Source: Fructilactobacillus cliffordii
Lineage (GTDB): Bacteria; Bacillota; Bacilli; Lactobacillales; Lactobacillaceae
Length of the DNA stretch: 64,000 nt
Direction of reading: 5' to 3'
Assembly: GCF_024029355.1 (NCBI RefSeq)
Contig: NZ_CP097117.1
Span: 868,001 to 932,000 of the forward strand
Shown: piece after piece, positions 44,992 through 54,348 of the stretch
Layout of the letters: each line of letters starts with the position of its first letter
How positions within the stretch are numbered: the stretch's first letter is position 1
Program-made: the position numbers and the translations under genes
Notes under the pieces: generated by a model
What the model was told of the DNA's origin: nothing
Databases searched by the model: none
The model's input: only the letters and a program-made list of their open reading frames with translations

Positions 44992-46302
44992 TTAATTTTT
45001 TAGAATAAAGAAGAAAATCAGGAAGACAATTGCTAAGGCGTACATCATCCAACCCACTTCTTTGCCTCGTTTGGCGGCAATCATGGTAATCGGGTAGGCG
45101 ATGAAACCGAGCGCAATTCCGTCTGAGATACTGTATGTTAACGGCATTCCCACTGCAATTAAGAAGGCCGGGGCAGCTAGTTCAAACTTGTTCCAGTCGA
45201 CCTGTGCCAGTGATTTAGCCATCAAAACCCCAACGATAATTAAGGCAGGCGCCGTAATTTGACTGGTAATCACAGCCAGTAACGGGGAAAAGAACATTGC
45301 AAAGATGAACATAATTCCCGTAACAATGGCGGTGAATCCGGACCGACCACCCACGGCGATTCCGGCGGATGATTCGACGTAGACACTCATCGGGGAAGTT
45401 CCCAGCAATGATCCAACTAACATGGTCGTCGAATCAGCAGCGAGGGCTCTTCCGACCCGTGGCATTTGGTTGTTGCGCATGTAACCAGCTTGTTCTGCCA
45501 ATCCAATCAGGGTTCCTGCTGTATCAAAAAAGGTTACCAGTAGGAAGGTTAGTACCACGACGAACAACTGCGGTGTGTTAATCTTATCCACGTTGAAGAG
45601 TCCAACTAAAAAAGTTGATTTGATGCTGGGCACACCAGCAACAATTGCCGTGGGGAGTTTGATAATGCCGGTAATCATTCCAATTGCGGAGGAAATGATC
45701 ATCCCAACGAAGATGGCTCCAGGAACCCTGGCACTCATCAAGAAGAGTGTGATGATTAAGCCCGCTACCGTGAGTAAGGTCAACGGATTAGTGAGGGAAC
45801 CGAGGCTGACCAACGTACTCTTGTTAGCAACCACCAGGCCCCCATCGTGAAAGCCGATGAAGGCGATGAAAAGTCCAATTCCGCCTCCAATCGCAGCCTT
45901 TAAATCCACGGGAATCGCATTGATGATTTTTTCCCGCAGTTTCATGGCTGTTAAAATGATGAAGAGGATTGAAGCAATGAAGACCCCACTCATGGCCGTT
46001 TGCCACGGGACCTTCATTCCGATACAAACGGAGTAGGCGAAGAAAGCGTTCACTCCAAGGCCGGCTGACAAAGCAAACGGATAGTTTGCAATGACTCCCA
46101 TCAAAATACATCCAAAGGCAGTGGCTACGGCTGTGGCGGTAAAGACCGCTCCTTTGTCCATTCCGGCGGCCCCTAAGACCTGGGGGTTAACGAAGAGGAT
46201 GTAGACCATTGAAACAAAGGTCGTTACTCCGGCGAGCGTTTCCGTGCGGAAGTTCGTCCCGAGCTCCTTAAAGTTAAAAAACGACGCGATTTTAGTTCCC
46301 AT
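44992..46302 (-). CDS. NCS2-family guanine/hypoxanthine permease (PbuG/AzgA-like)
   Basis: 436 aa with about 12-13 hydrophobic segments. Family features: FRTETLAGVTTFVSMVYILFVNP at the start, ALSAGLGVNAFFAYSVC, VVVLTFLLVTFFDTAGTLIGLAEQAG, and ADSTTMLVGSLLGTSPMSVYVESSAGIAVGGRSGFTA with the substrate-binding acids. Close to the AzgA/PbuG branch. The leader carries the same candidate PurR box as guaC. Confidence 0.88.
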   Translation of the reverse strand: MGTKIASFFNFKELGTNFRTETLAGVTTFVSMVYILFVNPQVLGAAGMDKGAVFTATAVATAFGCILMGVIANYPFALSAGLGVNAFFAYSVCIGMKVPWQTAMSGVFIASILFIILTAMKLREKIINAIPVDLKAAIGGGIGLFIAFIGFHDGGLVVANKSTLVSLGSLTNPLTLLTVAGLIITLFLMSARVPGAIFVGMIISSAIGMITGIIKLPTAIVAGVPSIKSTFLVGLFNVDKINTPQLFVVVLTFLLVTFFDTAGTLIGLAEQAGYMRNNQMPRVGRALAADSTTMLVGSLLGTSPMSVYVESSAGIAVGGRSGFTAIVTGIMFIFAMFFSPLLAVITSQITAPALIIVGVLMAKSLAQVDWNKFELAAPAFLIAVGMPLTYSISDGIALGFIAYPITMIAAKRGKEVGWMMYALAIVFLIFFFILKN

Positions 46303-46320
46303 AAAAATCTCCCTTACGTC

Positions 46321-46333
46321 TAATGTTCGTGAT
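46321..46333. promoter_or_regulatory. Candidate PurR box in the purine permease leader
   Basis: TAATGTTCGTGAT, the exact reverse complement of the guaC box (5893-5905). It lies 19 bp before the permease ATG and downstream of the predicted start of transcription. Confidence 0.45.
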
Positions 46334-46355
46334 TTGGTTTTAAGATTACTTTCTA

Positions 46356-46384
46356 ATCATACAACGGCGCTCCAAATAATTCAA
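46356..46384 (-). promoter_or_regulatory. Purine permease promoter
   Basis: On the minus strand TTGAAT (46384-46379), 17 bp spacer, TATGAT (46361-46356). Confidence 0.6.
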
Positions 46385-46477
46385 ACCCGAACTTTAATTT
46401 TTCTTAAAAAATGAGTGGATTTTAATTTACGGGGAATAGAACTAGAGATGCTAAAATAGAAAGAACGAGGTGAAACC

Positions 46478-47041
46478 ATGACAGATTCAATTTTAGTGGT
46501 GGGGAACGGTCCCTTAACCACCGATGTAAAACACCAATTAGATGCAACCAATCACGTAATTATAAAACAGGAGCAATTAACTGAGGCGGACACCTACGCC
46601 CAGTTGCCGCCGCAATTAGCTGCCGTAGTGGTCACAGCTGGTCCGAACGATGTGGATCTAGTGGTGGAGGCAGTCGATGCAGTCTTGCAACGTCAACGGG
46701 TAATGGTGCAACGCTGGATTTTGGTCTCAGCTGCTGGAATTGACGGCGAAGTCCAAGGTTCTTTGAAGTATCCCGGTGTTACGAACGTCGCAGAATATCT
46801 GCGTGAACAACGGTATGCCATTAAATTGATTGATGAAACAGAACTGCCGTACCTGATTATTCGCCCCGGCAGGTTAGTGGCTGAAAAACAGAGTCCTGCC
46901 CAATTATTCAACGAAGGAGAGTCCGTTCCCGCGGGCGTTGTTTCATATGAAACAATTAGTAATTTAATTAAAGCGGGTTTACAAGGTAAATACCAGAATC
47001 AATCGATTGCAGTGATTGAAACCGCAGAGGAGGAAGAATGA
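46478..47041 (+). CDS. NAD(P)-binding Rossmann protein (atypical SDR)
   Basis: 187 aa. The N-terminal SILVVGNGPLTTDVKHQL resembles a dinucleotide-binding loop. VQRWILVSAAGIDGE and DETELPYLIIRPGRL follow the SDR_a5/NAD(P)H-binding family, whose members often lack enzyme activity. Promoter-like TGCTAAAAT is 30 bp upstream. Its stop overlaps the rexB start (ATGA), so it is cotranscribed with rexBA. A link to recombination is not implied by sequence. Confidence 0.75.
   Translation: MTDSILVVGNGPLTTDVKHQLDATNHVIIKQEQLTEADTYAQLPPQLAAVVVTAGPNDVDLVVEAVDAVLQRQRVMVQRWILVSAAGIDGEVQGSLKYPGVTNVAEYLREQRYAIKLIDETELPYLIIRPGRLVAEKQSPAQLFNEGESVPAGVVSYETISNLIKAGLQGKYQNQSIAVIETAEEEE
46939..46954. other. Weak parS-like palindrome 6
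   Basis: TGTTTCATATGAAACA differs from the parS consensus only in the central dinucleotide (CG to TA). A perfect palindrome within coding sequence, 27 kb from oriC. Confidence 0.3.
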
Positions 47042-50000
47042 GTTTACAGTTTATTCTGGGAAAGGCAAGTGCGGATCACGCTGGGCAAGTAATTCAAGCG
47101 ATGCAAACGTCTGCCGCACAGCATCCCAGCGATCAGTATTTTCAAATTGTCCCCAATAACGTTAAATTCGAAGCAGAATTGGGGACGCTGAAACGATTAA
47201 ACTTGGAAGAACAAGCGACCTACGCCCAAAATCAAATTCAAACGTTCTCGTTTTCGCGACTGATTTGGTACTTTTTGCGTGATCACCCGGCTTATCAGGT
47301 CCCCCAGTTATCCCAGGTTGCCATTAATATGATTATTTTTCAAATTGTCACCGACCACGAAGCCGATTTAACCATCTACCGGGGTGAAGGCAAACAAGCC
47401 GGTTTTATTCAACAGGTGGCCGAACAACTGATGGAGTTGCAGCAGGGGAACGTTAGTCCCGATGACTTACAGCAGCTGCAACAGACTGCGACCGGCGAAT
47501 TACGTAATAAGCTCCACGATTTAGCTATCATTTATCAGGCTTTTTTAGCCGCGACCGACGGAAAATATTTGTATAAAGCGGCGACGCTGGAACTACTGAA
47601 CGAGTACCTTTTGCAGATGCCCGCTGCTCAATTAGAGCAGTTCCACTTTTACTTTACCGGTTTTAGTGAGTTGACCGCACAGGAACTGCAGTTAGTTCAC
47701 ACTTTGATTCGCAGGGCGCACGTGGTGATCGATTTGACGTTGGATCAATCCGTCCGCGAGGCGGCTCCCGCGCCCGAAGCGTTCTTTGCGCAACCAGGCC
47801 GGCTTTATTACCGGTTATACCAATATGCGCAAGCACACAGCCGGATTTTACCCGATCAATATGCCCCCACGCGGGATTTACAGCCCGGTTTACAACAGTT
47901 AGAAGAGTACTGGATTAACAGTAGCGAGTTAGACCGGAAGCTGCCAGCGGCACCGCAATCCAATCCAGCGGTGCACGTGTTACAGGCCGCAACGCCCTTT
48001 GATGAGTTAATGCACGTTTCGACTAAGATTCGCCAATTAGTCGCCACCGGGAAGTACCGGTACGGGGATTTCTTGGTGGTAGCGCGGAATTTGAGTGATT
48101 ACGAAAACATCATTAATCCGATTTTTTCGATGCAGCAAATCCCGTACTTTACGGATATTCAGAAGCAGATGGAAAATCATCCGTTGGTGGTGCTGTTACA
48201 GGCGCTCTTTGCGATTTACAAGCCCAACCGCGCCCGCAACTACCGTTATGAAGACGTCATGAAGCTCTTGAAAACGGAGCTGTTGATTCCCAAACAAACT
48301 GAAAAACTAGCGGATTTTCGCTGGCAATTGGCCTTGTGTGAAAACTTAGTCTTGAAAAACGGCTACTACGGCAAAAAATGGACGCAGCAAGAAGACTGGA
48401 AGTACACGACCGTCGTGGATGAAACCACGGGCGTGGTCGTAGACAAGAATCAGGCGTTTTCAAAGGCCATCAATCAGATTCGTCACTTTGTGAAGGATAA
48501 TTTACCGCCGTTCTACCGCCGGCTGGCTAAAGCCAAAACCGGTCGGGAAGCGGCGCAAATCCTGTACCAGTTTTTGGTGAACCATGGAGTCCCCGCCCGT
48601 TTGCAAGAATGGCAACGACAGGCGACCGAAGCCGGAAACCTTCAGGAAGCGGGGCAGGCCGAGCAGGTATGGAACGAATTTTGTCACATTCTAGACGACT
48701 ACGTTAACGTATTAGGTGACCAGGAATTCGTGCAGGATGACTTCTTAGCCCTTTTACAAGCTGGTTTTGTAGGCGCCACCTATTCCCAGATTCCGTCGAC
48801 GTTAGATCAGGTTACGATTTCAGAAATGGGACGGTACCATCTCCGCGATAAGCGAATCACAATCGTGGTCGGCGCTGATGACCACAGCTTACCGGTTCGA
48901 ATTGAACGTCAGAGTCTTCTGAGTGATGGGGATCGAGATCAACTGAGTGAGCAGTTAGCCACGGACCAGTTTTTAGCGACTACCAGCGAAACGCAAATGG
49001 TGGCGGAACCATACGAGGACTACTTGACCTTTTTGACGCCGCGGGATCATTTGTACTTTTCCCACCACGCGGGCAATGGGACCGATGATACGTTATTGAA
49101 GCAATCTCCCTACGTGCATCGGATTCAGGAATTTTTCCAGCTGACGCCCGAGGTATTTCACGCCCAACCGGATGCGAACGAACTGGACGTGCAGCCGTAT
49201 CTAGGGTCGCCCCGGGCCACGCTGAAGTACTTAATTCCAGCCGAGCTAGCTAGTCGGAAGCAGCATCAAAAGTTAAACGCTAGTTGGTCGGCAGTTCGGA
49301 CTACGTTAGAGCAGGATGCTAATCCGCAACTGCAACGATTGACAAGCAATCTGATGAGCAGCTTGGATTATCGCAACGAACCGAAGCCATTAACCGATGA
49401 GATTGTGACGGGTCTATATGGGAACCAAATTCTAACTTCGATTTCCAAATTGGAAGAGTTTTATTCCAATCCGTACGAATACTTTTTGGAGTACGGTTTG
49501 CGACTCAAAGAACGGGATGAATTTGAGATTAATCCAGCCGATACGGGGACCTTCTATCATGAAGCGCTCGACCACCTGATGAAACTGGTGAACCAGCAAC
49601 AACTGGAACTAGGGGATTTAGATGATCAACAGGTTACAGAGTTGGTTACGGAAGTTACCACAAAACTGATTGAGGAAGATCAGGCGCAACGCTACGAGAT
49701 TTTGCAAAGTTCGGAGCGGATGAACTACATTAAGAGTCAGTTGATTAAGACAGTGACTGAGATGGCGCAGGCCTTGCGGAATCAAGCCCGGCATGTGCAC
49801 ATGCGGCCCCGCCAAACCGAGGTCGCCTTTGGCCCAGGTAAACACTACCAGGAGCTGAAATTTGCTTTAGATAATCACAAACAAGTTAGTGTGCAGGGGC
49901 GGATTGACCGAATTGATGGCATGGACGTCAATGGGACGGACTACCTTAACATCGTGGACTACAAATCAAGTGAGCGTGAGATTAAATTTGCCCAGGTCTA

Positions 50001-50580
50001 CGACGGAACTGCCATGCAGATGATGACGTACATGGATGCCGTGTTAAAGAACTTGAAGTCCATCGGAGACACGGAGCAGGCGCGCTTGATTGGTGCTTTG
50101 TACCTGCACGTTTTTGATCCAGTGCTGGATTACACGGAGCTGAAAAACTGGCAGGATCCGCAACAAATTCAGCAACGTTTGTTACAAAAGCACAAGTACA
50201 ATGGGATTTTATTGGCGGATAAAGACGTCTTGCAATCGCTAGGTGATCAGGACGTGAGCGCTGTCTATCCGTTTAGATTTAAGAATGATGGAGATTTCTA
50301 TAAGGATAGCAAAATCATTTCACAAGCCGATTTAGATCGGGTAATCAATCACACGGAACAGTTGATTCAAACAGCCGGGAACCGTATTTTTGCGGGCGAT
50401 ACCCGGTTGTGGCCAGCTCGGTTCCAGGACAGGTCCAACATCACAAATTCTGCCTATCAAGCCGTGATGCAGTTTGACCCGTTATTGGCGGAGAACAACT
50501 ATCGTGAGGTAGAGAACCTCAGCATGGCGGAAGTCCTAGAAAAGTTACGAGCAGAACAGAAAGGAGGCAATCATGAGTGA
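47038..50580 (+). CDS. rexB: ATP-dependent nuclease subunit RexB (AddB)
   Basis: 1180 aa. Second subunit of the AddAB/RexAB double-strand-break resection complex. The N-terminal P-loop region (FILGKASADHAGQ) does not match a Walker A motif, as is usual for RexB. The helicase-like core carries FTGFSELTAQELQL and ISEMGRYHLRDKRITIVVGADDHSLP. The C-terminal RecB-type nuclease has GTFYHEALDHLM and IVDYKSSERE. Overlaps rexA by 8 bp. Confidence 0.93.
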   Translation: MSLQFILGKASADHAGQVIQAMQTSAAQHPSDQYFQIVPNNVKFEAELGTLKRLNLEEQATYAQNQIQTFSFSRLIWYFLRDHPAYQVPQLSQVAINMIIFQIVTDHEADLTIYRGEGKQAGFIQQVAEQLMELQQGNVSPDDLQQLQQTATGELRNKLHDLAIIYQAFLAATDGKYLYKAATLELLNEYLLQMPAAQLEQFHFYFTGFSELTAQELQLVHTLIRRAHVVIDLTLDQSVREAAPAPEAFFAQPGRLYYRLYQYAQAHSRILPDQYAPTRDLQPGLQQLEEYWINSSELDRKLPAAPQSNPAVHVLQAATPFDELMHVSTKIRQLVATGKYRYGDFLVVARNLSDYENIINPIFSMQQIPYFTDIQKQMENHPLVVLLQALFAIYKPNRARNYRYEDVMKLLKTELLIPKQTEKLADFRWQLALCENLVLKNGYYGKKWTQQEDWKYTTVVDETTGVVVDKNQAFSKAINQIRHFVKDNLPPFYRRLAKAKTGREAAQILYQFLVNHGVPARLQEWQRQATEAGNLQEAGQAEQVWNEFCHILDDYVNVLGDQEFVQDDFLALLQAGFVGATYSQIPSTLDQVTISEMGRYHLRDKRITIVVGADDHSLPVRIERQSLLSDGDRDQLSEQLATDQFLATTSETQMVAEPYEDYLTFLTPRDHLYFSHHAGNGTDDTLLKQSPYVHRIQEFFQLTPEVFHAQPDANELDVQPYLGSPRATLKYLIPAELASRKQHQKLNASWSAVRTTLEQDANPQLQRLTSNLMSSLDYRNEPKPLTDEIVTGLYGNQILTSISKLEEFYSNPYEYFLEYGLRLKERDEFEINPADTGTFYHEALDHLMKLVNQQQLELGDLDDQQVTELVTEVTTKLIEEDQAQRYEILQSSERMNYIKSQLIKTVTEMAQALRNQARHVHMRPRQTEVAFGPGKHYQELKFALDNHKQVSVQGRIDRIDGMDVNGTDYLNIVDYKSSEREIKFAQVYDGTAMQMMTYMDAVLKNLKSIGDTEQARLIGALYLHVFDPVLDYTELKNWQDPQQIQQRLLQKHKYNGILLADKDVLQSLGDQDVSAVYPFRFKNDGDFYKDSKIISQADLDRVINHTEQLIQTAGNRIFAGDTRLWPARFQDRSNITNSAYQAVMQFDPLLAENNYREVENLSMAEVLEKLRAEQKGGNHE

Positions 50581-53500
50581 AAACCAGTGGACCCCGGGGC
50601 AACTCGCTGCGATTCAGAATGATTACGACGGTAACATTCTGGTGTCTGCATCGGCGGGCTCTGGGAAGACCAGCGTGTTAACCCAACGGGTGATGCGTAA
50701 AATCAAGGATGGCGTGGACGTGGATCAGTTACTGATTGTGACCTTCACGAACGCCGCCGCCCAGGAAATGCGGGAACGAATTAACGGTGCCCTGCAAATG
50801 GAGCTGAACCAAACGCAGGATTCGGCGGACAAACAACATTTAGTGCGCCAGCTACGTAAACTCACCACCGCTCACATTGAAACCATGGATGCCTTTTGTC
50901 TGTGGCTAGTGAAACGGTACTATTACGTTATCAACCTGGATCCCGACTTTCGGATTTTAACGGATAAGAGTGAGCGGACGCTGTTACAGAGTGAAGTTTG
51001 GGATGATGTTCGGGAAGAATTGTACGGTAACGACCGGGATCACCGTTTTGCCCAATTAACCCGGAACTTCTCTAACGACCGGAGTGACGATGGCCTAACT
51101 GATTTGGTGTTCCGGCTCTATGAATTGGCGAACGTAAACCAGGATCCGGAGCAGTGGATTAACCAGTTAGGGTATTTTTACCGTACGGACGGTGCCTTGA
51201 CCGAGAGTCATTTATACCGGGACCACTTACTACCAGATTTACAGAATCAGATGGAACAAATCCAAGCCTCGTATCAGCAAGCTCGTGAATTAGCCCACCG
51301 CGCGGGAATTGAAAAAGTTGAGTCATTTTTGGTAAATGAACAGGAACAACTTGCAGTAGTGGCCGGTCAGCTAGCCACCCGTAGTTGGGATCAGCTCCGG
51401 ACGGTCTTTAAACAACAAAATTTTAAAAACTTTCCAGGCGGTAAAAAGGATCTCGATGAAGAACAACTGGATGTCAAAGATCAGTGTAAAAACTTACGAA
51501 ACGCGGCGAAAAAGCAATTTGAAGAGATTAGCAAAAATTACTTTTGGACCGACGAAGCGAGTCTGCAGCAGCTGAATGACGATGCGGCTCAGCTGATTCA
51601 GAAGTTAATCGAGGTTGTAAAGCAATTTACGACACAATACGCCCGGGTGAAGCGACAACGACATGCCTATGACTTTACTGACATTGAGCACTTTGCGTTT
51701 CAAATTTTAAACGATCAATCAGAAGTGGGCACGGCGCTGCGCACACAACTCCAGCAGCAGTTTAACGAAATCATGGTCGATGAATACCAGGATAATAACC
51801 ATCTGCAGGATGCCATTTTGGGGACGATTAAAAACCCGGAACAGCCGAACCTCTTCATGGTGGGGGATGTGAAACAGTCCATCTACCGCTTTCGGTTGGC
51901 GGATCCGCAAATGTTCATGGACAAGTACCACGATTATCCAGATTCGGAGCAGAATCAGTTGATTACGTTGCCCGATAACTTCCGGTCGGTTGCGAACGTG
52001 GACCACTTTACGAACCTCGTCTTTGAACAGATCATGGACCGCTCCTTTGGCGAAGTTGATTACACCGGCGATGCGCAGTTGCAGTTTAGAGCACGAGATT
52101 ATCCAGACGATTTAGACACTAAGACGGAGTTACTCCTGCTGGCGGATGATCAGGCCGAGCTCAACGAATCAGACCAGTTAACCAACGATCAACGCCAAAT
52201 TGAATTGATTGCTAATAAGATTGAAACGATGATGAACGATGGTTTTCAGGTTTATGATCGGAAGGCAGGAGCTAAACGACGATTACGGTATGGCGATATC
52301 GCGTTATTGTCGTCCACTAAACGGAATAACTTTGAGATTGCGAACGTCTTTGCCGAACATCAAATCCCGCTGAACAGTGATGGATCGGAGAGTTACTTCA
52401 AGACAACTGAAATTCAGATTATGCTGTCGTTACTGCAAATCATTGATAATCCGGCGCAGGACATTCCGTTAGCAGCAGTGCTGCGGTCGCCGCTGGTAGG
52501 CTTAGACGAAAATGAGCTGGCCTACATTCGGATTACAAAAAAGACCGGGAATTATTACCAAGCCGTTTTGGACTTTCGGCAGGGGTACAAACAGCAGCAA
52601 CAGACGGAATTTGGCGACCGGGTGCTGAGCAAGGTCGAACAATTTTTGAATCAACTCACGGAACTGCGTGATTACGCCACCAAGCATAGTTTAGCCGAAC
52701 TGATCTGGGAGATTTACAACCAAACTGGTTTCCTTGATTACGTGGGGGGCATGCCAGCCGGTAAGAAACGTCAGTCTAATCTACACGCTCTCTACCAACG
52801 AGCGGAAGAATACGAACGCAACGGGTTTCAGGGTCTGTTTGCCTTTGTCCAGTTCATTAAACGACTGCAGAAGGACGATAACGACCTAGCGGAAGCCAGC
52901 GTCGACGTTGATCCGGACTCCGTGACCGTGAAAACGATTCACGGGAGTAAGGGACTCGAATATCCGGTGGTCTTTTTGATTGATACAAATCACAAGGCCA
53001 ACGATACGGAACTGAAGCAGTCCTTTGTGGTTGATGATCAGATGGGACTGGGGATTAAGTATTACTACCCTGACCGACACGAACGGGTGAAAACGTTGCA
53101 ATATGTGGCAATTACTAATGTGTTAAAACGGAAGGCCCAAGCCGAAGAAATGCGGAAACTCTACGTGGCCCTAACTCGAGCTAAACAAAAGTTAATCATC
53201 GCCGGAATTGTGAAGGGAACCACCAAGCAAACGGCCGAGGAGCGCACCCTGCAAACCTGGACTCAGGCCGAGCAAAGCCCAAATTTGGTGATTAACCAAG
53301 CAACGCGAAGTAGTGCCACTAACTTTCTTGATTGGATGGGAATGGCCCTCGTGCGGCATCCCCAGTTTCAAGCGTTGCTAGACGATGACTTGACTTTAAC
53401 CGAGTTGCAGTCTGATCCGAGTGAATTTACGGTGGAGTTTGTGCACCCTGAGGAACTACAAACAACGAAGACAGCAGTAGCGACCGCCACGGATCTGGAT

Positions 53501-54295
53501 TTCACCGGGACGGCTACCGATCCAGCGGAAATTAAGCACCAGTTAGAATTTCAGTACCCGTTTGCGGATGCCGCCCAAACGACGGCCTATCAATCGGTTT
53601 CAGAGATTAAGCGCCAGTTTGATGATCCCGATAACATTCAACTGGGCAGTGTGGCTGATCCGGAGCACCAGGTATTGAAGCGGACCCGGTATCAAAGTGA
53701 GCAATTTGCCCAACCGCAGTTCATGCAGACGGTGGCGCAGCCGACCCCTCAAGAGGTCGGAACGGCAACTCACCTGGTTTTGCAGAAGCTGGATGTAACC
53801 CAACCGGTTGATGAAGAACACGTCGCAGCACTAATTGAGCAACTGGTGGAAGGTAATTTGTTAACCGCTACCGTTGCCAAACAAATTAGCCGGCAGGCGA
53901 TTGTGGCCTTCTATCAAACCCACGTTGGGCAACGGATTCTGCAATTTCCAGACCGGTTGCACCGAGAAGTTCCGTTCTCGCTAATTATCAAAGCGCAACG
54001 GCTCTTTTCGGAATTTCATAATGACCCGAACCAGCAGATTTTGGTGCACGGAATTATTGACGGTTACTTGGACGATCCCGATGAAGGTCCGATTTTGTTT
54101 GATTACAAGACGAGCTTTGTGAATCCGGCTCATCCCAAGGCCTCGGTTGATCAAATTAAGGACCAGTACACGGGTCAAGTGAACCTCTATGCGCTTGCCC
54201 TGCAGGATATCTTGCACGAGCCGGTGCGGCAGAAATACTTGTACCTATTGGGAAATCAGCAACTGATTTCGATTGATACAAACGAAGAAAAATAA
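50573..54295 (+). CDS. rexA: ATP-dependent helicase/nuclease subunit RexA (AddA)
   Basis: 1240 aa UvrD-type helicase fused to a RecB nuclease. Walker A SASAGSGKTSVLTQRVM near residue 24, Walker B IMVDEYQDNN near 400, GDVKQSIYRFRLADP, motif V IHGSKGLEYPVVFLI, motif VI LYVALTRAKQKL, and nuclease motif ILFDYKTSF near the end. With RexB it resects broken ends for RecA loading. Confidence 0.95.
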   Translation: MSENQWTPGQLAAIQNDYDGNILVSASAGSGKTSVLTQRVMRKIKDGVDVDQLLIVTFTNAAAQEMRERINGALQMELNQTQDSADKQHLVRQLRKLTTAHIETMDAFCLWLVKRYYYVINLDPDFRILTDKSERTLLQSEVWDDVREELYGNDRDHRFAQLTRNFSNDRSDDGLTDLVFRLYELANVNQDPEQWINQLGYFYRTDGALTESHLYRDHLLPDLQNQMEQIQASYQQARELAHRAGIEKVESFLVNEQEQLAVVAGQLATRSWDQLRTVFKQQNFKNFPGGKKDLDEEQLDVKDQCKNLRNAAKKQFEEISKNYFWTDEASLQQLNDDAAQLIQKLIEVVKQFTTQYARVKRQRHAYDFTDIEHFAFQILNDQSEVGTALRTQLQQQFNEIMVDEYQDNNHLQDAILGTIKNPEQPNLFMVGDVKQSIYRFRLADPQMFMDKYHDYPDSEQNQLITLPDNFRSVANVDHFTNLVFEQIMDRSFGEVDYTGDAQLQFRARDYPDDLDTKTELLLLADDQAELNESDQLTNDQRQIELIANKIETMMNDGFQVYDRKAGAKRRLRYGDIALLSSTKRNNFEIANVFAEHQIPLNSDGSESYFKTTEIQIMLSLLQIIDNPAQDIPLAAVLRSPLVGLDENELAYIRITKKTGNYYQAVLDFRQGYKQQQQTEFGDRVLSKVEQFLNQLTELRDYATKHSLAELIWEIYNQTGFLDYVGGMPAGKKRQSNLHALYQRAEEYERNGFQGLFAFVQFIKRLQKDDNDLAEASVDVDPDSVTVKTIHGSKGLEYPVVFLIDTNHKANDTELKQSFVVDDQMGLGIKYYYPDRHERVKTLQYVAITNVLKRKAQAEEMRKLYVALTRAKQKLIIAGIVKGTTKQTAEERTLQTWTQAEQSPNLVINQATRSSATNFLDWMGMALVRHPQFQALLDDDLTLTELQSDPSEFTVEFVHPEELQTTKTAVATATDLDFTGTATDPAEIKHQLEFQYPFADAAQTTAYQSVSEIKRQFDDPDNIQLGSVADPEHQVLKRTRYQSEQFAQPQFMQTVAQPTPQEVGTATHLVLQKLDVTQPVDEEHVAALIEQLVEGNLLTATVAKQISRQAIVAFYQTHVGQRILQFPDRLHREVPFSLIIKAQRLFSEFHNDPNQQILVHGIIDGYLDDPDEGPILFDYKTSFVNPAHPKASVDQIKDQYTGQVNLYALALQDILHEPVRQKYLYLLGNQQLISIDTNEEK

Positions 54296-54301
54296 CCACA
54301 A

Positions 54302-54341
54302 AAAAAGAAAGCCAACTCCTAATGGAGCTGACTTTCTTTTT
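54302..54341. terminator. Bidirectional terminator (rexA/sugar transporter)
   Basis: AAAGAAAGcCAACTCC pairs with GGAGcTGaCTTTCTTTTT, with A and T tracts on both sides. Confidence 0.8.
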
Positions 54342-54348
54342 AGGTTGC

